DNA of 64,000 nucleotides from Blastomonas natatoria (GTDB lineage Bacteria; Pseudomonadota; Alphaproteobacteria; Sphingomonadales; Sphingomonadaceae). The notes beneath the pieces were generated by a model. That model worked only from the letters and a program-made list of their open reading frames with translations, searched no databases and was not told where the DNA came from. Both the position numbers and the translations under genes were made by a program. Location of the stretch: NCBI RefSeq assembly GCF_003201955.1, contig NZ_QJJM01000006.1, forward strand, positions 1 through 64,000. The letters are read 5' to 3'. Positions within the stretch are counted from its first letter, which is position 1; each line of letters opens with the position of its first letter. This document shows positions 54,997 through 64,000 of the stretch, in pieces.

Positions 54997-56670
54997 TCAC
55001 TGCGCCTCGATCATCAAGACCGTAACCACCGGCTTCTTGCCCGTCCAACGCGTGGCAGCGCGACGCACGGCGAGACGGATCGCTTCCTGAACATCATCAT
55101 TGCCCTGCGGCGCTGCGCGCGCCTTGCCCTTGCCCTTGGCGGGCGGCTTTTCGATAGCCTCGCGCACATCCTCGACAGCCTCGGCTATGAAGGCCTCAAG
55201 ATCGTCCTCTACCGGCAGGCCCAGCGGCCGCAGCACAGGATCACCGACCAGACGCCCCTTGGCATTCAGCGCCACTGCAACACTGACCTGACCGTTCAGC
55301 GCCAGCTTGCGGCGTTCGCCCATCGTCAGGCCATCGGCGGGCAGAATGACATCGCCGTCCAGCACCAGTCGCCCGGCTCGTTCATGGCCGATCACGCCCG
55401 GCTCGCCAGGGGCCAGGCGCACCAGATCGCCGTTCTTCTGCACCACCGCAGCCGGGATGCCGAGTTCGAGCCCGAGCCGCGCCTGCTCCGCCATGTGCCG
55501 CATCTCGCCATGCACAGGGACCAGAACCCTGGGACGGATCCAGCGGTACATTTCCGCCAGTTCCGGGCGTCCGGGATGGCCGGAGACATGGATATCGGCC
55601 TGGCGGTCGGTGATCATCTGGATGCCGTCAGCCGCCAGCCGGTTCTGGATGCGGCCGATGGCGATCTCGTTGCCGGGAATGACCTTGGACGAGAAGAGAA
55701 CTGTGTCACCCTCTTCCAGCTTGATCTGGTGATTGCCCTCGGCAACGCGGGCCAAAGCCGCACGCGGCTCGCCCTGGCCACCGGTCGCGACGATCAGGAT
55801 CTCGCGCCGCGGCAGCCCCATGGCAGTGTCGAAATCGACAAGCTCCGGCAGATCAAGCAGATAGCCGTTCGCCTTGGCGACCGCGATGATCCGGTCGAGC
55901 GACCGCCCGGCAACGCACAGCTGGCGGTTGGTCGCACGCGCCACTTCGCCCAGCGTGTGCAGCCGTGCGACGTTCGAGGCGAAGGTGGTGATCAGCGCAC
56001 GACCTTTCAGCGGTTTGACCGCCGCGATCAGCGCATCGCGCACATCGCCTTCGGAGCCGGAGCTTTCGGGATTGAACACATTGGTCGAATCGCAGACCAG
56101 TGCGAGCACGCCCTCGTCGCCCAGTTTCGTGAGCGCTTCGGGGGTGGAAGGAACGCCGATCAGCGGCTCATCGTCGAGCTTCCAGTCACCGGTATGGAAG
56201 ACGCGGCCATAAGGCGTGTCGATCAGCAGCGCATTGCCTTCGGCAATCGAGTGCGCGAGCGGCAGATAGCGAAAGCCGAAGGGTCCGAGCTGCAGGCTGC
56301 CGTCATTCTCGACGACATTCAGCGTGACCTCGTTCACCAGCCCCTGCTCTTCCAGCTTGCGGCGGATCAGATCGGCGGTGAATGGAGTGGCGAACAGCGG
56401 CACGCCAAGGTCCGCCGCCAGATAAGGCAGCGCGCCGATATGGTCCTCGTGACCATGGGTCAGCACGATGCCGAGCAGATCCTCGGCGCGTTCCTCGATG
56501 AACTCGAGATCCGGGAACACAAGTTCCACCCCCGGATAGGCGGGATCGCTGAACGTCATGCCCAGATCGACCATGACCCATTTGCCGTCACAACCATAGA
56601 GATTGGCGTTCATGCCGATCTCGCCCGACCCGCCAAGGGCCAGGAACAACAATTCTTTACCGGGTGTCAT
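54997..56670 (-). CDS. rnj: Ribonuclease J
   Basis: A 557-residue metallo-beta-lactamase/beta-CASP ribonuclease with 5'-3' exonuclease and endonuclease activity, used in rRNA maturation and mRNA decay. Zinc motif HGHEDHIGALPYLAA (about 74), FHTGDWKLDD, beta-CASP motif ATGGQGEPRAALAR and the late HVSGHPGRPELAEMYRWIRP (about 365). ATG at 56670 lies 4 bases behind the coaX stop, so it is translated from the nuo/birA/coaX transcript. Confidence 0.95.
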   Translation of the reverse strand: MTPGKELLFLALGGSGEIGMNANLYGCDGKWVMVDLGMTFSDPAYPGVELVFPDLEFIEERAEDLLGIVLTHGHEDHIGALPYLAADLGVPLFATPFTADLIRRKLEEQGLVNEVTLNVVENDGSLQLGPFGFRYLPLAHSIAEGNALLIDTPYGRVFHTGDWKLDDEPLIGVPSTPEALTKLGDEGVLALVCDSTNVFNPESSGSEGDVRDALIAAVKPLKGRALITTFASNVARLHTLGEVARATNRQLCVAGRSLDRIIAVAKANGYLLDLPELVDFDTAMGLPRREILIVATGGQGEPRAALARVAEGNHQIKLEEGDTVLFSSKVIPGNEIAIGRIQNRLAADGIQMITDRQADIHVSGHPGRPELAEMYRWIRPRVLVPVHGEMRHMAEQARLGLELGIPAAVVQKNGDLVRLAPGEPGVIGHERAGRLVLDGDVILPADGLTMGERRKLALNGQVSVAVALNAKGRLVGDPVLRPLGLPVEDDLEAFIAEAVEDVREAIEKPPAKGKGKARAAPQGNDDVQEAIRLAVRRAATRWTGKKPVVTVLMIEAQ

Positions 56671-56674
56671 CTAC

Positions 56675-57451
56675 TCAAAAAGCCCTTTCGGCGATCATTG
56701 CGAGGCCCTGCAAAGTCAGGTCCGGCTCGACCGCATCAAATATCGTCGTGTGCCGATCGAACAGCACGGCCAGCCCGCCGGTGGCAATCACCTTGGCAGG
56801 GCGCCCAATCTCGGCGCGCATCCGGGCGACCAGCCCTTCCATCATCGCCACATAGCCCCAGAAGACGCCGATCTGCATCTGGTCTTCGGTGTTGCGCCCG
56901 ATAACCGATCCCGCAGTGTCCGGAATTTCTATGGCAATACGCGGCAGCTTGGCTGCGGCATTGACCAGCGCATCGAGCGAGAGGTTGATGCCCGGCGCAA
57001 TGATCCCGCCCTTGTAAGCGCCGGTATAATCCACGACGTCATAGGTGGTTGCGGTGCCAAAGTCGATGACGATCAGATCGCCCGGATGCAGGGCATGTGC
57101 GGCGATACTGTTCACCGCTCGATCGGCGCCCAGCGAGCGCGGTTCATCGACATCGATCTGGATCCGCCAGTCCGCCGGTTCCACCCCGGCGATCAAGGGC
57201 TCGACATCGAAATATTTGCGCGAGAGCATCTGCAGATTGTGCAGCGCCCTGGGTACGACGGTTGAAATGATGACATTGGCGATGTCCTGCCGGACAAAGC
57301 CCTCGATCGCCAGCAACTGGTTGAGCCACACCGCATATTCGTCCGCCGTGCGCCGCGGATCGGTCGAAATGCGCCAGCGCGTCTTGATCGTGCGGCCATT
57401 GAAAAGGGCGAAAACGGCATTCGTATTGCCGACATCAATCGCAAGCAGCAT
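56675..57451 (-). CDS. coaX: Type III pantothenate kinase
   Basis: A 258-residue ASKHA-fold kinase that phosphorylates pantothenate, the first step of CoA synthesis. Seen: N-terminal [52 protein letters not shown] at 57451 matches the family start; the longer frame to 57484 overlaps birA's stop. Sits between birA and rnj in a conserved alphaproteobacterial order. Confidence 0.94.
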   Translation of the reverse strand: MLLAIDVGNTNAVFALFNGRTIKTRWRISTDPRRTADEYAVWLNQLLAIEGFVRQDIANVIISTVVPRALHNLQMLSRKYFDVEPLIAGVEPADWRIQIDVDEPRSLGADRAVNSIAAHALHPGDLIVIDFGTATTYDVVDYTGAYKGGIIAPGINLSLDALVNAAAKLPRIAIEIPDTAGSVIGRNTEDQMQIGVFWGYVAMMEGLVARMRAEIGRPAKVIATGGLAVLFDRHTTIFDAVEPDLTLQGLAMIAERAF

Positions 57452-57483
57452 CTCAAACACCCCTTTCAGCACAACTGATGACA

Positions 57484-58194
57484 TCAGCCGACAAGATCGA
57501 CATCTCCGGCGCTGATTGTTTCAATCCGGCCATCGGATAGGCGCAGTCGCAATGCACCATCATGGGCCAGGCCTTCGAAGACACCTTCGATGCGGTCTCC
57601 GGGCCCGCGCTGCACCGCCATGGCATCGCCCGGCTTATGCGCCGCAGCGCACCAGACATCAAGCAGCGTTGCAGACGCCACCGACCGCCATTGTGCCAAT
57701 CGCGCCGCGAAATGATCGGCCAGCAACTCGACGACAGCCTGTGCATCGATCTGTGTCATGGCACCCAGATCGCGCAGGCTGGTTACCGAACGACCCGGCA
57801 CATCCGGTGCGAGCGCGACATTCATTCCAATCCCGACCACGACGGCATCACCGCGCCGCTCGAGCAATATGCCTGCAAGCTTGGCCCCCTCGACATGCAC
57901 GTCATTGGGCCATTTCAGCCGCGCGCCGCAGCCGGGCAGAATATGCAGAACGGTATCGTGGACCGCGAGCGCCGTGACGAACGCGAGCAGATGCGCCGGA
58001 GGGTCGTCGGGGCGGAGCCGAACGAGCGTGCTGCAATAGAGATTGCCCACCGGGCTCAGCCACTGGCGCCCGAGCCGCCCCCTGCCCCCGTCCTGCTGTT
58101 CGGCGCGCAACCACAAACCTTCGGGCGCGCCCGCATCGGCGCGCACCATCATATCGGCATTGGTGGAGCCGGTCAGCGCGACCGTTTCGATCAC
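57484..58194 (-). CDS. birA: Biotin--[acetyl-CoA-carboxylase] ligase
   Basis: A 236-residue biotin-protein ligase. Catalytic [33 protein letters not shown] and a short C-terminal SH3-like domain. It lacks the N-terminal helix-turn-helix of E. coli BirA, so it cannot be a repressor. GTG start at 58194 overlaps the nuoN stop as GTGA. In alphaproteobacteria birA commonly sits directly behind nuoN. Confidence 0.93.
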   Translation of the reverse strand: MIETVALTGSTNADMMVRADAGAPEGLWLRAEQQDGGRGRLGRQWLSPVGNLYCSTLVRLRPDDPPAHLLAFVTALAVHDTVLHILPGCGARLKWPNDVHVEGAKLAGILLERRGDAVVVGIGMNVALAPDVPGRSVTSLRDLGAMTQIDAQAVVELLADHFAARLAQWRSVASATLLDVWCAAAHKPGDAMAVQRGPGDRIEGVFEGLAHDGALRLRLSDGRIETISAGDVDLVG

Positions 58195-59654
58195 GCTGCC
58201 CAGAACAGTGCCTTGGCAGCCCCAGCCGTTACCGGGCTCAACGCGAGGGTGGCGAAATAGCCCAGCGGCGAGACGAACAGCGCCGTCAGCGTCACCAGTG
58301 CCATGCGCGCGGCGGAGTCGCTGGGCGCGATGACGTCGGCGGGTTCGTCAAAATACATGACCTTGACGACCTTGAGATAGTAGAATGCACCGATCACCGA
58401 GGCAGCGATACCAATAGCCGCAAGCGGAATGAGACCAGCTGCCACGGCGGCATCGAACACCACGAACTTGCCCCAGAAACCGAACAGCGGGGGAATGCCG
58501 GCCAGGCTGAACATGAAAACGGCCAGAGCAGCAGCAAGGCCAGGACGCGTCTTGGACAGTCCAGCAAGCTTGCTGATTTCCTCGACCGGACGGCCTTCGC
58601 GGTCGTTCAGGTCGAGCACGCAGATGAAGCTACCCAGCGTCATCGCGACATAGATGATGAGGTAGGTCATCATCGCCGACGCCCCTGCCTCCGTGCCGGT
58701 GGCAAGGCCGATCAGGATGAAGCCGATATTGTTGATCGACGAATAGGCGAGCAGACGCTTGATATTCTGCTGACCGATTGCCGCCACGCCACCAAGGATG
58801 ATCGAGGCAAGGGCCACGAAGATCACGATCTGCTGCCACACCGCCTGCTGCCCGCCGAACGCTTCGATCGCAACGCGCATGGTCAGCGCCATCGCGGCAA
58901 CCTTGGGCGCGGTGGCGAAGAAGGTGGTCACCGGGGTCGGCGCGCCTTCATAGACGTCGGGCGTCCACATGTGGAACGGCACCGCGCTGATCTTGAACGC
59001 CAGGCCCGACAGCACGAAGACGATGCCGAACAGTGCGCCGGTCGACACGCCATCGCCGAAAGCAGTCTGGATTCCGATGAAGCTGGTGGTGCCGGTAAAG
59101 CCATAGAGCAGCGACAAGCCGAACAGCAGGATGCCACTCGCAAGCGCGCCCAGCACGAAATATTTCAGGCCCGCCTCGGCCGAGCGGTCATCGCTCCGCA
59201 GGAAGCTCGCCAGCACATAGGCGGCAAGGCTCTGCATCTCGAGACCGACATACAGCGTCAGCAAATCGACCGCCGACACCATCAGGCCCATGCCGATCGT
59301 CGCGAACAGCACCAGGATGGGATATTCGGGACGCATCAGGTTGCCGCGCGCAAAGAACTTGGGCGCCACGATGATGCAGCCGATGGCCGAGAGGAACACC
59401 AGGATCTTCGACAAGGATGCGAAGCGGTCCATGCGGTACTGGCCATAGAACGCATCCGCGCCTTCCGCGAACGAAGGGTTCAGCAGGAAGTTGAACGAGA
59501 GAGCCAGCGCGCCGAACAACGCGGTCACGGTCAGGATGCTGACAAGACGTGATGACTGCACGCCGCCCCATGCCGCAATGAGCAGCAGGACGAGGCTGGA
59601 GATGCTGAGAACGATTTCCGGCGAGGCCAGCTGGAACCAGAGCGCGTAATTCAT
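58191..59654 (-). CDS. nuoN: NADH-quinone oxidoreductase subunit N
   Basis: A 487-residue proton-pumping subunit of complex I with 13-14 membrane helices, related to Mrp antiporters. Conserved: GLEMQSLAAYVLASFL, LLFGLSLLYGFTG, FKISAVPFHMWTPDVYEGAPTPVTTF, IKRLLAYSSINNIGF. The start overlaps the nuoM stop (TGATG). Confidence 0.97.
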   Translation of the reverse strand: MNYALWFQLASPEIVLSISSLVLLLIAAWGGVQSSRLVSILTVTALFGALALSFNFLLNPSFAEGADAFYGQYRMDRFASLSKILVFLSAIGCIIVAPKFFARGNLMRPEYPILVLFATIGMGLMVSAVDLLTLYVGLEMQSLAAYVLASFLRSDDRSAEAGLKYFVLGALASGILLFGLSLLYGFTGTTSFIGIQTAFGDGVSTGALFGIVFVLSGLAFKISAVPFHMWTPDVYEGAPTPVTTFFATAPKVAAMALTMRVAIEAFGGQQAVWQQIVIFVALASIILGGVAAIGQQNIKRLLAYSSINNIGFILIGLATGTEAGASAMMTYLIIYVAMTLGSFICVLDLNDREGRPVEEISKLAGLSKTRPGLAAALAVFMFSLAGIPPLFGFWGKFVVFDAAVAAGLIPLAAIGIAASVIGAFYYLKVVKVMYFDEPADVIAPSDSAARMALVTLTALFVSPLGYFATLALSPVTAGAAKALFWAA

Positions 59655-61195
59655 CAGTGATGGCCTTCTTCAGCATGGGCGGCAGGCATCAGCACAGGCG
59701 CTTTGCCCATCTTCACCTGCGCGTCGCCCGCAGGCTTGACCGAGGCGAGCCGCGCTTCGAGCGCGCCCACATCCTTGCGCATCGGTGCCATGAAACTTTC
59801 AGGGTATACGCCCATCCACAGCACGACGAGCGCAATGGGCAGCAGCAGCGCGATCTCGCGCTTGTTCAGGTCGGGCATGGCGGCGACGTCATCGGACTTG
59901 ATCACGCCATAGGCCACGCGGCGATACAGATAGAGCATGTAGGCCGCGCCCAAGATGATGCCGGTGGTGCAGACGATCGCAGCCCAGCTCGACACTTCGT
60001 AAACGCCGACCAGCGAGAGGAATTCGCCGACGAACCCGCTGGTGCCCGGCAGGCCGATCGAGGCCATAGTGAACAGCAGGAACAGCAGTGCATAACGCGG
60101 CATGTTGATCGAAAGGCCGCCGTAACGGTCGATCTCGCGGGTGTGCAGCCGGTCGTAGATCACGCCGACGCACAGGAACAGCGCGCCCGAAACCAGGCCA
60201 TGGCTGAGCATCACGACGAGCGCGCCTTCCAGACCCTGACGGTTGAACGCGAACAGGCCCACGGTCACGATCGCCATGTGCGCGACCGACGAATAGGCAA
60301 TGAGCTTCTTCATGTCGCTCTGCACCAGCGCGATCAGCGAGGTGTAGACCACCGCGACCATGGACAACGCCAGCACCAGCCACATGTAATCGACCGAAGC
60401 TTCCGGGAACATCGGGAGCGAGAACCGGATGAACCCATAGCCGCCCATCTTGAGCAGCACACCGGCGAGAATCACCGAGCCAGCTGTCGGCGCCTGCACG
60501 TGCGCGTCGGGCAGCCAGGTGTGCACCGGCCACATCGGCATCTTGACCGCAAAGCTCGCGAAGAATGCGAGCCACAGCCAGGCCTGCGCCTCGACCGGGA
60601 AATCATAGGCCATCAGTGTCGGGATATCAGACGTGCCCGCCTCGTTCACCATCCAGAACATCGCGATCAGCATCAGGACCGATCCGAGCAGGGTGAAGAG
60701 GAAGAACTTGTACGACGCGTAGATCCGGTTTGCGCCGCCCCAGATGCCGATGATCAGATACATCGGGATCAGGCCGGCCTCGAAGAAGATGTAGAACAGG
60801 AAGATGTCCTGCGCGGCGAAGACGCCGATCATCAGCACTTCCATCAGCAGGAACGCGGCCATGTATTCTCCGACGCGCGTTTGAATCGCTTCCCAGCTCG
60901 CGCCAATGCAGATCGGCATCAGGAAGACCGAGAGCATGATGAGCATGAGGGCGATGCCGTCTATGCCCAGCGCCCAGCTGAACCGATCAAACAGCGCCGC
61001 CTTCTCGACGAACTGCCACTGTACGCCGCCGATGTCGAAATGCATCCAAAGCACGATGCCGAGCGCGAAATCGATCAGCGTCGCCAGCAGCGCGATCCAG
61101 CGCGCGGCATTGGCACCGACGAACAGGCACGCAATCGACGCCGCCATCGGTACGGCGAGCATCAGCGACAGGATAGGAAAGCCCAGTTCGTTCAT
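59654..61195 (-). CDS. nuoM: NADH-quinone oxidoreductase subunit M
   Basis: A 513-residue antiporter-like proton-pumping subunit. Conserved: [89 protein letters not shown]. The C-terminal tail past residue 480 is charged and ends in HAEEGHH. It ends with a TGATG overlap into nuoN and starts just behind nuoL. Confidence 0.97.
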   Translation of the reverse strand: MNELGFPILSLMLAVPMAASIACLFVGANAARWIALLATLIDFALGIVLWMHFDIGGVQWQFVEKAALFDRFSWALGIDGIALMLIMLSVFLMPICIGASWEAIQTRVGEYMAAFLLMEVLMIGVFAAQDIFLFYIFFEAGLIPMYLIIGIWGGANRIYASYKFFLFTLLGSVLMLIAMFWMVNEAGTSDIPTLMAYDFPVEAQAWLWLAFFASFAVKMPMWPVHTWLPDAHVQAPTAGSVILAGVLLKMGGYGFIRFSLPMFPEASVDYMWLVLALSMVAVVYTSLIALVQSDMKKLIAYSSVAHMAIVTVGLFAFNRQGLEGALVVMLSHGLVSGALFLCVGVIYDRLHTREIDRYGGLSINMPRYALLFLLFTMASIGLPGTSGFVGEFLSLVGVYEVSSWAAIVCTTGIILGAAYMLYLYRRVAYGVIKSDDVAAMPDLNKREIALLLPIALVVLWMGVYPESFMAPMRKDVGALEARLASVKPAGDAQVKMGKAPVLMPAAHAEEGHH

Positions 61196-61196
61196 G

Positions 61197-63194
61197 TCAG
61201 CGCACCATCAGCCAGGTCAGCGCGGCCACAAGGCCCAGCAGCATCACCAGCGCATAACTGTAGAGAAAACCCGATTGCAGCTTCATCGCGATGCGGCTGC
61301 CCGAGGTGACCAGTACTGCGGCACCATCGGGGCCGAAGCGATTGATCGTACCCTCGTCACCCACCTGCCAGAAGAAGCGGCCCAGCGCGAAGCTCGGCTT
61401 GACGAAGATGTGGTTGTACAGCTCGTCAAAATACCACTTGTTGAGGAAGAACCGGTAGAGCGGCGACAGCGCGGTCGCGAGCTTGGCCGGAAGGCTGTTG
61501 TTGACCAGATACATCAGGATCGCGGTCAGCAGGCCGATCAGCATCGCGACGGTCGACGCCAGCTTCACCCATAGCGGCACTTCATGCATTTCGTGCATCA
61601 GGTGCGTATTGAAGAACAGGCTGCCGTTCCAGAACGCCGCGCCATGTTCAGCATCGATGAACGCGTGGTGGAAGACGAAACCGGCAGCCACCGCGCCTAT
61701 GGTCAGCACGCCCAGCGGGATCAGCATCGGCAGCGGGCTTTCATGCGGATGATAGCCGCCCGTCATGTCCGCACCAGCCTGAGCCGGGGTCTTGTGGACG
61801 CTGTGCTGGATATGCTCGGATTCGATCCAGCGGGGCGTGCCGAAGAAAGTCAGGAAGATCAGGCGCCAGCTGTAGAAGCTGGTCAGCAGCGCCGCGAACA
61901 CGCCGATGGTAAAGGCAAACTGGCCGACCTGCGTGCCGCTGGCAAAGGCAGCTTCGATGATGCCGTCCTTCGAATAGAAACCGGCAAAGCCCGCCACGCC
62001 GACGATGCCGACGCCGGTGATAGCAAGAGTGCCCGCCATCATCGCCCAGAAGGTGAGCGGGATGTGCTTACGCAGACCGCCATAATAGCGCATGTCCTGC
62101 TCGTGGTGCATCGCATGGATCACCGAGCCTGCGCCGAGGAACAGCAGCGCCTTGAAGAAGGCGTGCGTGAACAGGTGGAACATCGCCGCACCATAAGCGC
62201 CAACGCCCGCAGCAAAGAACATGTATCCCAGCTGCGAACAGGTCGAATAGGCGATGACGCGCTTGATATCGGTCTGCACCAGACCGACGGTCGCAGCGAA
62301 CAAGGCGGTGCACGCACCGACGACGGTCACCACGGTAAGCGCGGTCGGGCTGGTTTCGAACATCGGCGACAGGCGGCACACCATGAACACGCCGGCGGTC
62401 ACCATGGTCGCGGCATGGATCAGCGCCGACACCGGGGTCGGGCCCTCCATCGCATCGGGAAGCCAGGTGTGCAGGCCGAGCTGCGCCGACTTGCCCATCG
62501 CGCCGACGAACAGCAGCAGGCACAGAACGGTCATCAGATCGAAGCGGCCACCCAGGAAGCCGATGGTCGATCCGGCCATGCCAGGCGCGGCTTCGAGGAT
62601 CGCGGGGATCGAGACGGTGCCGAACACCAGGAAGGTGCCGAAAATGCCCATCATGAAGCCGAGGTCGCCGACGCGGTTGACGACGAACGCCTTGATCGCG
62701 GCGGCATTGGCGCTTGGCTTGCGGAACCAGAAGCCGATGAGCAGGTACGAGGCAAGGCCCACGCCTTCCCAGCCGAAGAACATCTGGACGAGGTTGTCGG
62801 CGGTCACCAGCATCAGCATGGCGAAGGTGAAGAGCGACAGATAGGCGAAGAAGCGCGGCTGATCCGGATCCTCGTCCATATAGCCCCAGCTATAGAGGTG
62901 GACGAGCGCCGAGACCGAGGTCACGACGACGAGCATCACCGCAGTCAGCGTGTCGACGCGCAGCGCCCAGTCAAACTGCAGATCACCCGAACGCAGCCAG
63001 GACAGCACCGGCACGACATATTCGGTGGTGCTGCCCGACAGGAAACCGATGAAGATCGGCCAGCTGAGACCGCAGGCGACGAACAGCGCGGCAGTCGTCA
63101 CCAGCTTGGCCGGGACGTTGCCGATGATGCGGTTGCCCAGGCCCGCGATCATCGCTGCCAGAAGCGGCAGGAAAACGATGAGGGTAATGCTCAT
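61197..63194 (-). CDS. nuoL: NADH-quinone oxidoreductase subunit L
   Basis: A 665-residue, largest antiporter-like subunit, with about 16 membrane helices and the C-terminal lateral amphipathic helix. Conserved: [88 protein letters not shown]. The ATG at 63194 (MSITLIVF) is used; a TTG at 63203 overlaps the nuoK stop. Confidence 0.97.
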   Translation of the reverse strand: MSITLIVFLPLLAAMIAGLGNRIIGNVPAKLVTTAALFVACGLSWPIFIGFLSGSTTEYVVPVLSWLRSGDLQFDWALRVDTLTAVMLVVVTSVSALVHLYSWGYMDEDPDQPRFFAYLSLFTFAMLMLVTADNLVQMFFGWEGVGLASYLLIGFWFRKPSANAAAIKAFVVNRVGDLGFMMGIFGTFLVFGTVSIPAILEAAPGMAGSTIGFLGGRFDLMTVLCLLLFVGAMGKSAQLGLHTWLPDAMEGPTPVSALIHAATMVTAGVFMVCRLSPMFETSPTALTVVTVVGACTALFAATVGLVQTDIKRVIAYSTCSQLGYMFFAAGVGAYGAAMFHLFTHAFFKALLFLGAGSVIHAMHHEQDMRYYGGLRKHIPLTFWAMMAGTLAITGVGIVGVAGFAGFYSKDGIIEAAFASGTQVGQFAFTIGVFAALLTSFYSWRLIFLTFFGTPRWIESEHIQHSVHKTPAQAGADMTGGYHPHESPLPMLIPLGVLTIGAVAAGFVFHHAFIDAEHGAAFWNGSLFFNTHLMHEMHEVPLWVKLASTVAMLIGLLTAILMYLVNNSLPAKLATALSPLYRFFLNKWYFDELYNHIFVKPSFALGRFFWQVGDEGTINRFGPDGAAVLVTSGSRIAMKLQSGFLYSYALVMLLGLVAALTWLMVR

Positions 63195-63199
63195 GTGCC

Positions 63200-63505
63200 T
63201 CAACCCTTCATCTGGTTGATGTCGTCAACCGCGATCGTACCGCGGCCACGGAAATAGATGACGAGGATCGCGAGGCCGACGGCTGCTTCGCCAGCAGCGA
63301 CGGTCAGCACGAACATCGCGAATACCTGGCCCACCATGTCGCCCAGGAACACGCTGAACGCGACGAGGTTGATGTTCACCGCGAGCAGGATGAGCTCGAT
63401 CGCCATCAGGATGATGATCACGTTTTTGCGGTTGAGGAAGATGCCCAGCACGCCCATCACGAACAGGATGGAGCTGACCACCAGATAATGCTCGATGCCG
63501 ATCAT
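63200..63505 (-). CDS. nuoK: NADH-quinone oxidoreductase subunit K
   Basis: A 101-residue membrane subunit with three helices. Conserved: [39 protein letters not shown] with the intramembrane Glu pair, and [17 protein letters not shown]. Overlaps nuoJ (ATGA) upstream and is 5 bases from nuoL. Confidence 0.97.
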   Translation of the reverse strand: MIGIEHYLVVSSILFVMGVLGIFLNRKNVIIILMAIELILLAVNINLVAFSVFLGDMVGQVFAMFVLTVAAGEAAVGLAILVIYFRGRGTIAVDDINQMKG

Positions 63506-64000
63506 AGCTGGACCCCCTGGCCAACCGCAGGCTGGGTGTTGCGCGTCGCCTCTTCCGGACGGCGGCGGACCTGCGAGCCGATATTCTGCGGACGAACGCC
63601 AGCGCGCTTGCGGTGCGTCAGCACGATCGCGCCGACCATCGCGACCAGCAGAACGACCCCGGCGCTTTCGAAGAGAAAGATATAGCGGGTGTAGAGCAGT
63701 TCACCCACCGCCTGGATGTTGCTCGCGCCCATGCGCGCCGGGTTCAGTGCGTTCTCGCCGAGCGCAATATTGCCGGCCTGATAGGCTCCGATGCCGAAGA
63801 TCAGCTCCGCCAGGAACACGGCCGCGAGTGCAAGGCCGAGCGGCAGGTTCTTCATGAAACCGCCACGCAGCTCGGCAAAATCGATGTCGAGCATCATCAC
63901 GACGAACAGGAACAGCACAGCGACCGCGCCGACATAGACGATGACAAGCAGCATCGCGATGAACTCCGCGCCGATGAGCACCATCAGGCCTGCGGCATTG
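63502..64000 (-). CDS. nuoJ: NADH-quinone oxidoreductase subunit J (5' end beyond window)
   Basis: The C-terminal 165 or so codons of NuoJ; the reading frame stays open to the right edge (NAAGL before [12 protein letters not shown]), so the true start is outside. Conserved: [24 protein letters not shown]. The C-terminal tail after the last helix ([21 protein letters not shown]) is long and polar. First visible gene of the nuo run. Confidence 0.95.
   Translation of the reverse strand, partial: NAAGLMVLIGAEFIAMLLVIVYVGAVAVLFLFVVMMLDIDFAELRGGFMKNLPLGLALAAVFLAELIFGIGAYQAGNIALGENALNPARMGASNIQAVGELLYTRYIFLFESAGVVLLVAMVGAIVLTHRKRAGVRPQNIGSQVRRRPEEATRNTQPAVGQGVQL

Noticed and set aside
54979-56904. 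641-codon plus-strand frame opposite rnj
   Set aside because: Shadow frame over rnj and part of coaX, no domain.

Overview
The window reads as a chromosome segment of a high-GC alphaproteobacterium, most likely a sphingomonad (Sphingomonadaceae; the genus cannot be fixed from sequence alone). The grounds are family-level resemblance and gene neighbourhoods: nuoJKLMN-birA-coaX-rnj-DUF1467, a 43-residue aa3 oxidase subunit IV beside a split three-gene pnt transhydrogenase, hisZ near purA, hrcA-grpE apart from dnaK-dnaJ, and an alphaproteobacterial type heat-shock promoter. Almost everything is ordinary chromosomal coding sequence, tightly packed, with many 4-bp start/stop overlaps.

Layout. 1-802: the end of an IS3-family element that has cut the dgt gene. 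940-4817: Asp/Glu racemase, pntB/pntAB/pntAA and oxidase subunit IV on the minus strand. 4954-8243: a response regulator with an NtrC-like architecture, then recQ. 8246-15343: a sulfatase locus of three transcription units (DUF1330 protein/TetR/formylglycine-generating enzyme; GST-like/sulfatase/membrane protein; second sulfatase), two of them preceded by near-identical palindromes and the third by a weaker match. 15372-23891: YceI lipoprotein, a GGDEF-EAL-PilZ c-di-GMP protein, MpaB-type oxygenase, MTA phosphorylase, a diheme cytochrome paired with a beta-helix protein, and a DUF2147 protein. 23994-32275: a minus-strand catabolic cluster (TetR, enoyl-CoA hydratase, SDR, thiolase, aldehyde dehydrogenase, P450, acyl-CoA synthetase) with a shared 18-bp palindrome before two of its units. 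32469-37461: M23 peptidase, bcp, glnE, ECF sigma factor. 37707-42580: M28 peptidase and a polyamine module (aguA, a secreted methyltransferase-like protein, DUF3147, aguB). 42609-48659: dnaJ, dnaK, PCuAC chaperone, grpE, hrcA. 48715-54194: a winged-helix protein, purA, a Cys-rich esterase, hisZ, hemerythrin and a cold-shock protein. 54687-64000: DUF1467, rnj, coaX, birA and the distal nuo operon, cut by the window edge inside nuoJ.

How it works together. The pnt, oxidase and nuo genes point to aerobic respiratory energy metabolism. The two catabolic loci each carry their own TetR regulator plus palindromes repeated at their promoters, so each looks like a self-contained inducible regulon: one to remove sulfate from an organic sulfate ester, the other to oxidise an aliphatic or terpenoid-like substrate to CoA thioesters. 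These two, together with a formylglycine-generating enzyme that appears to be an exported lipoprotein, are the most interesting content. No CRISPR array, phage, tRNA or rRNA gene was seen.
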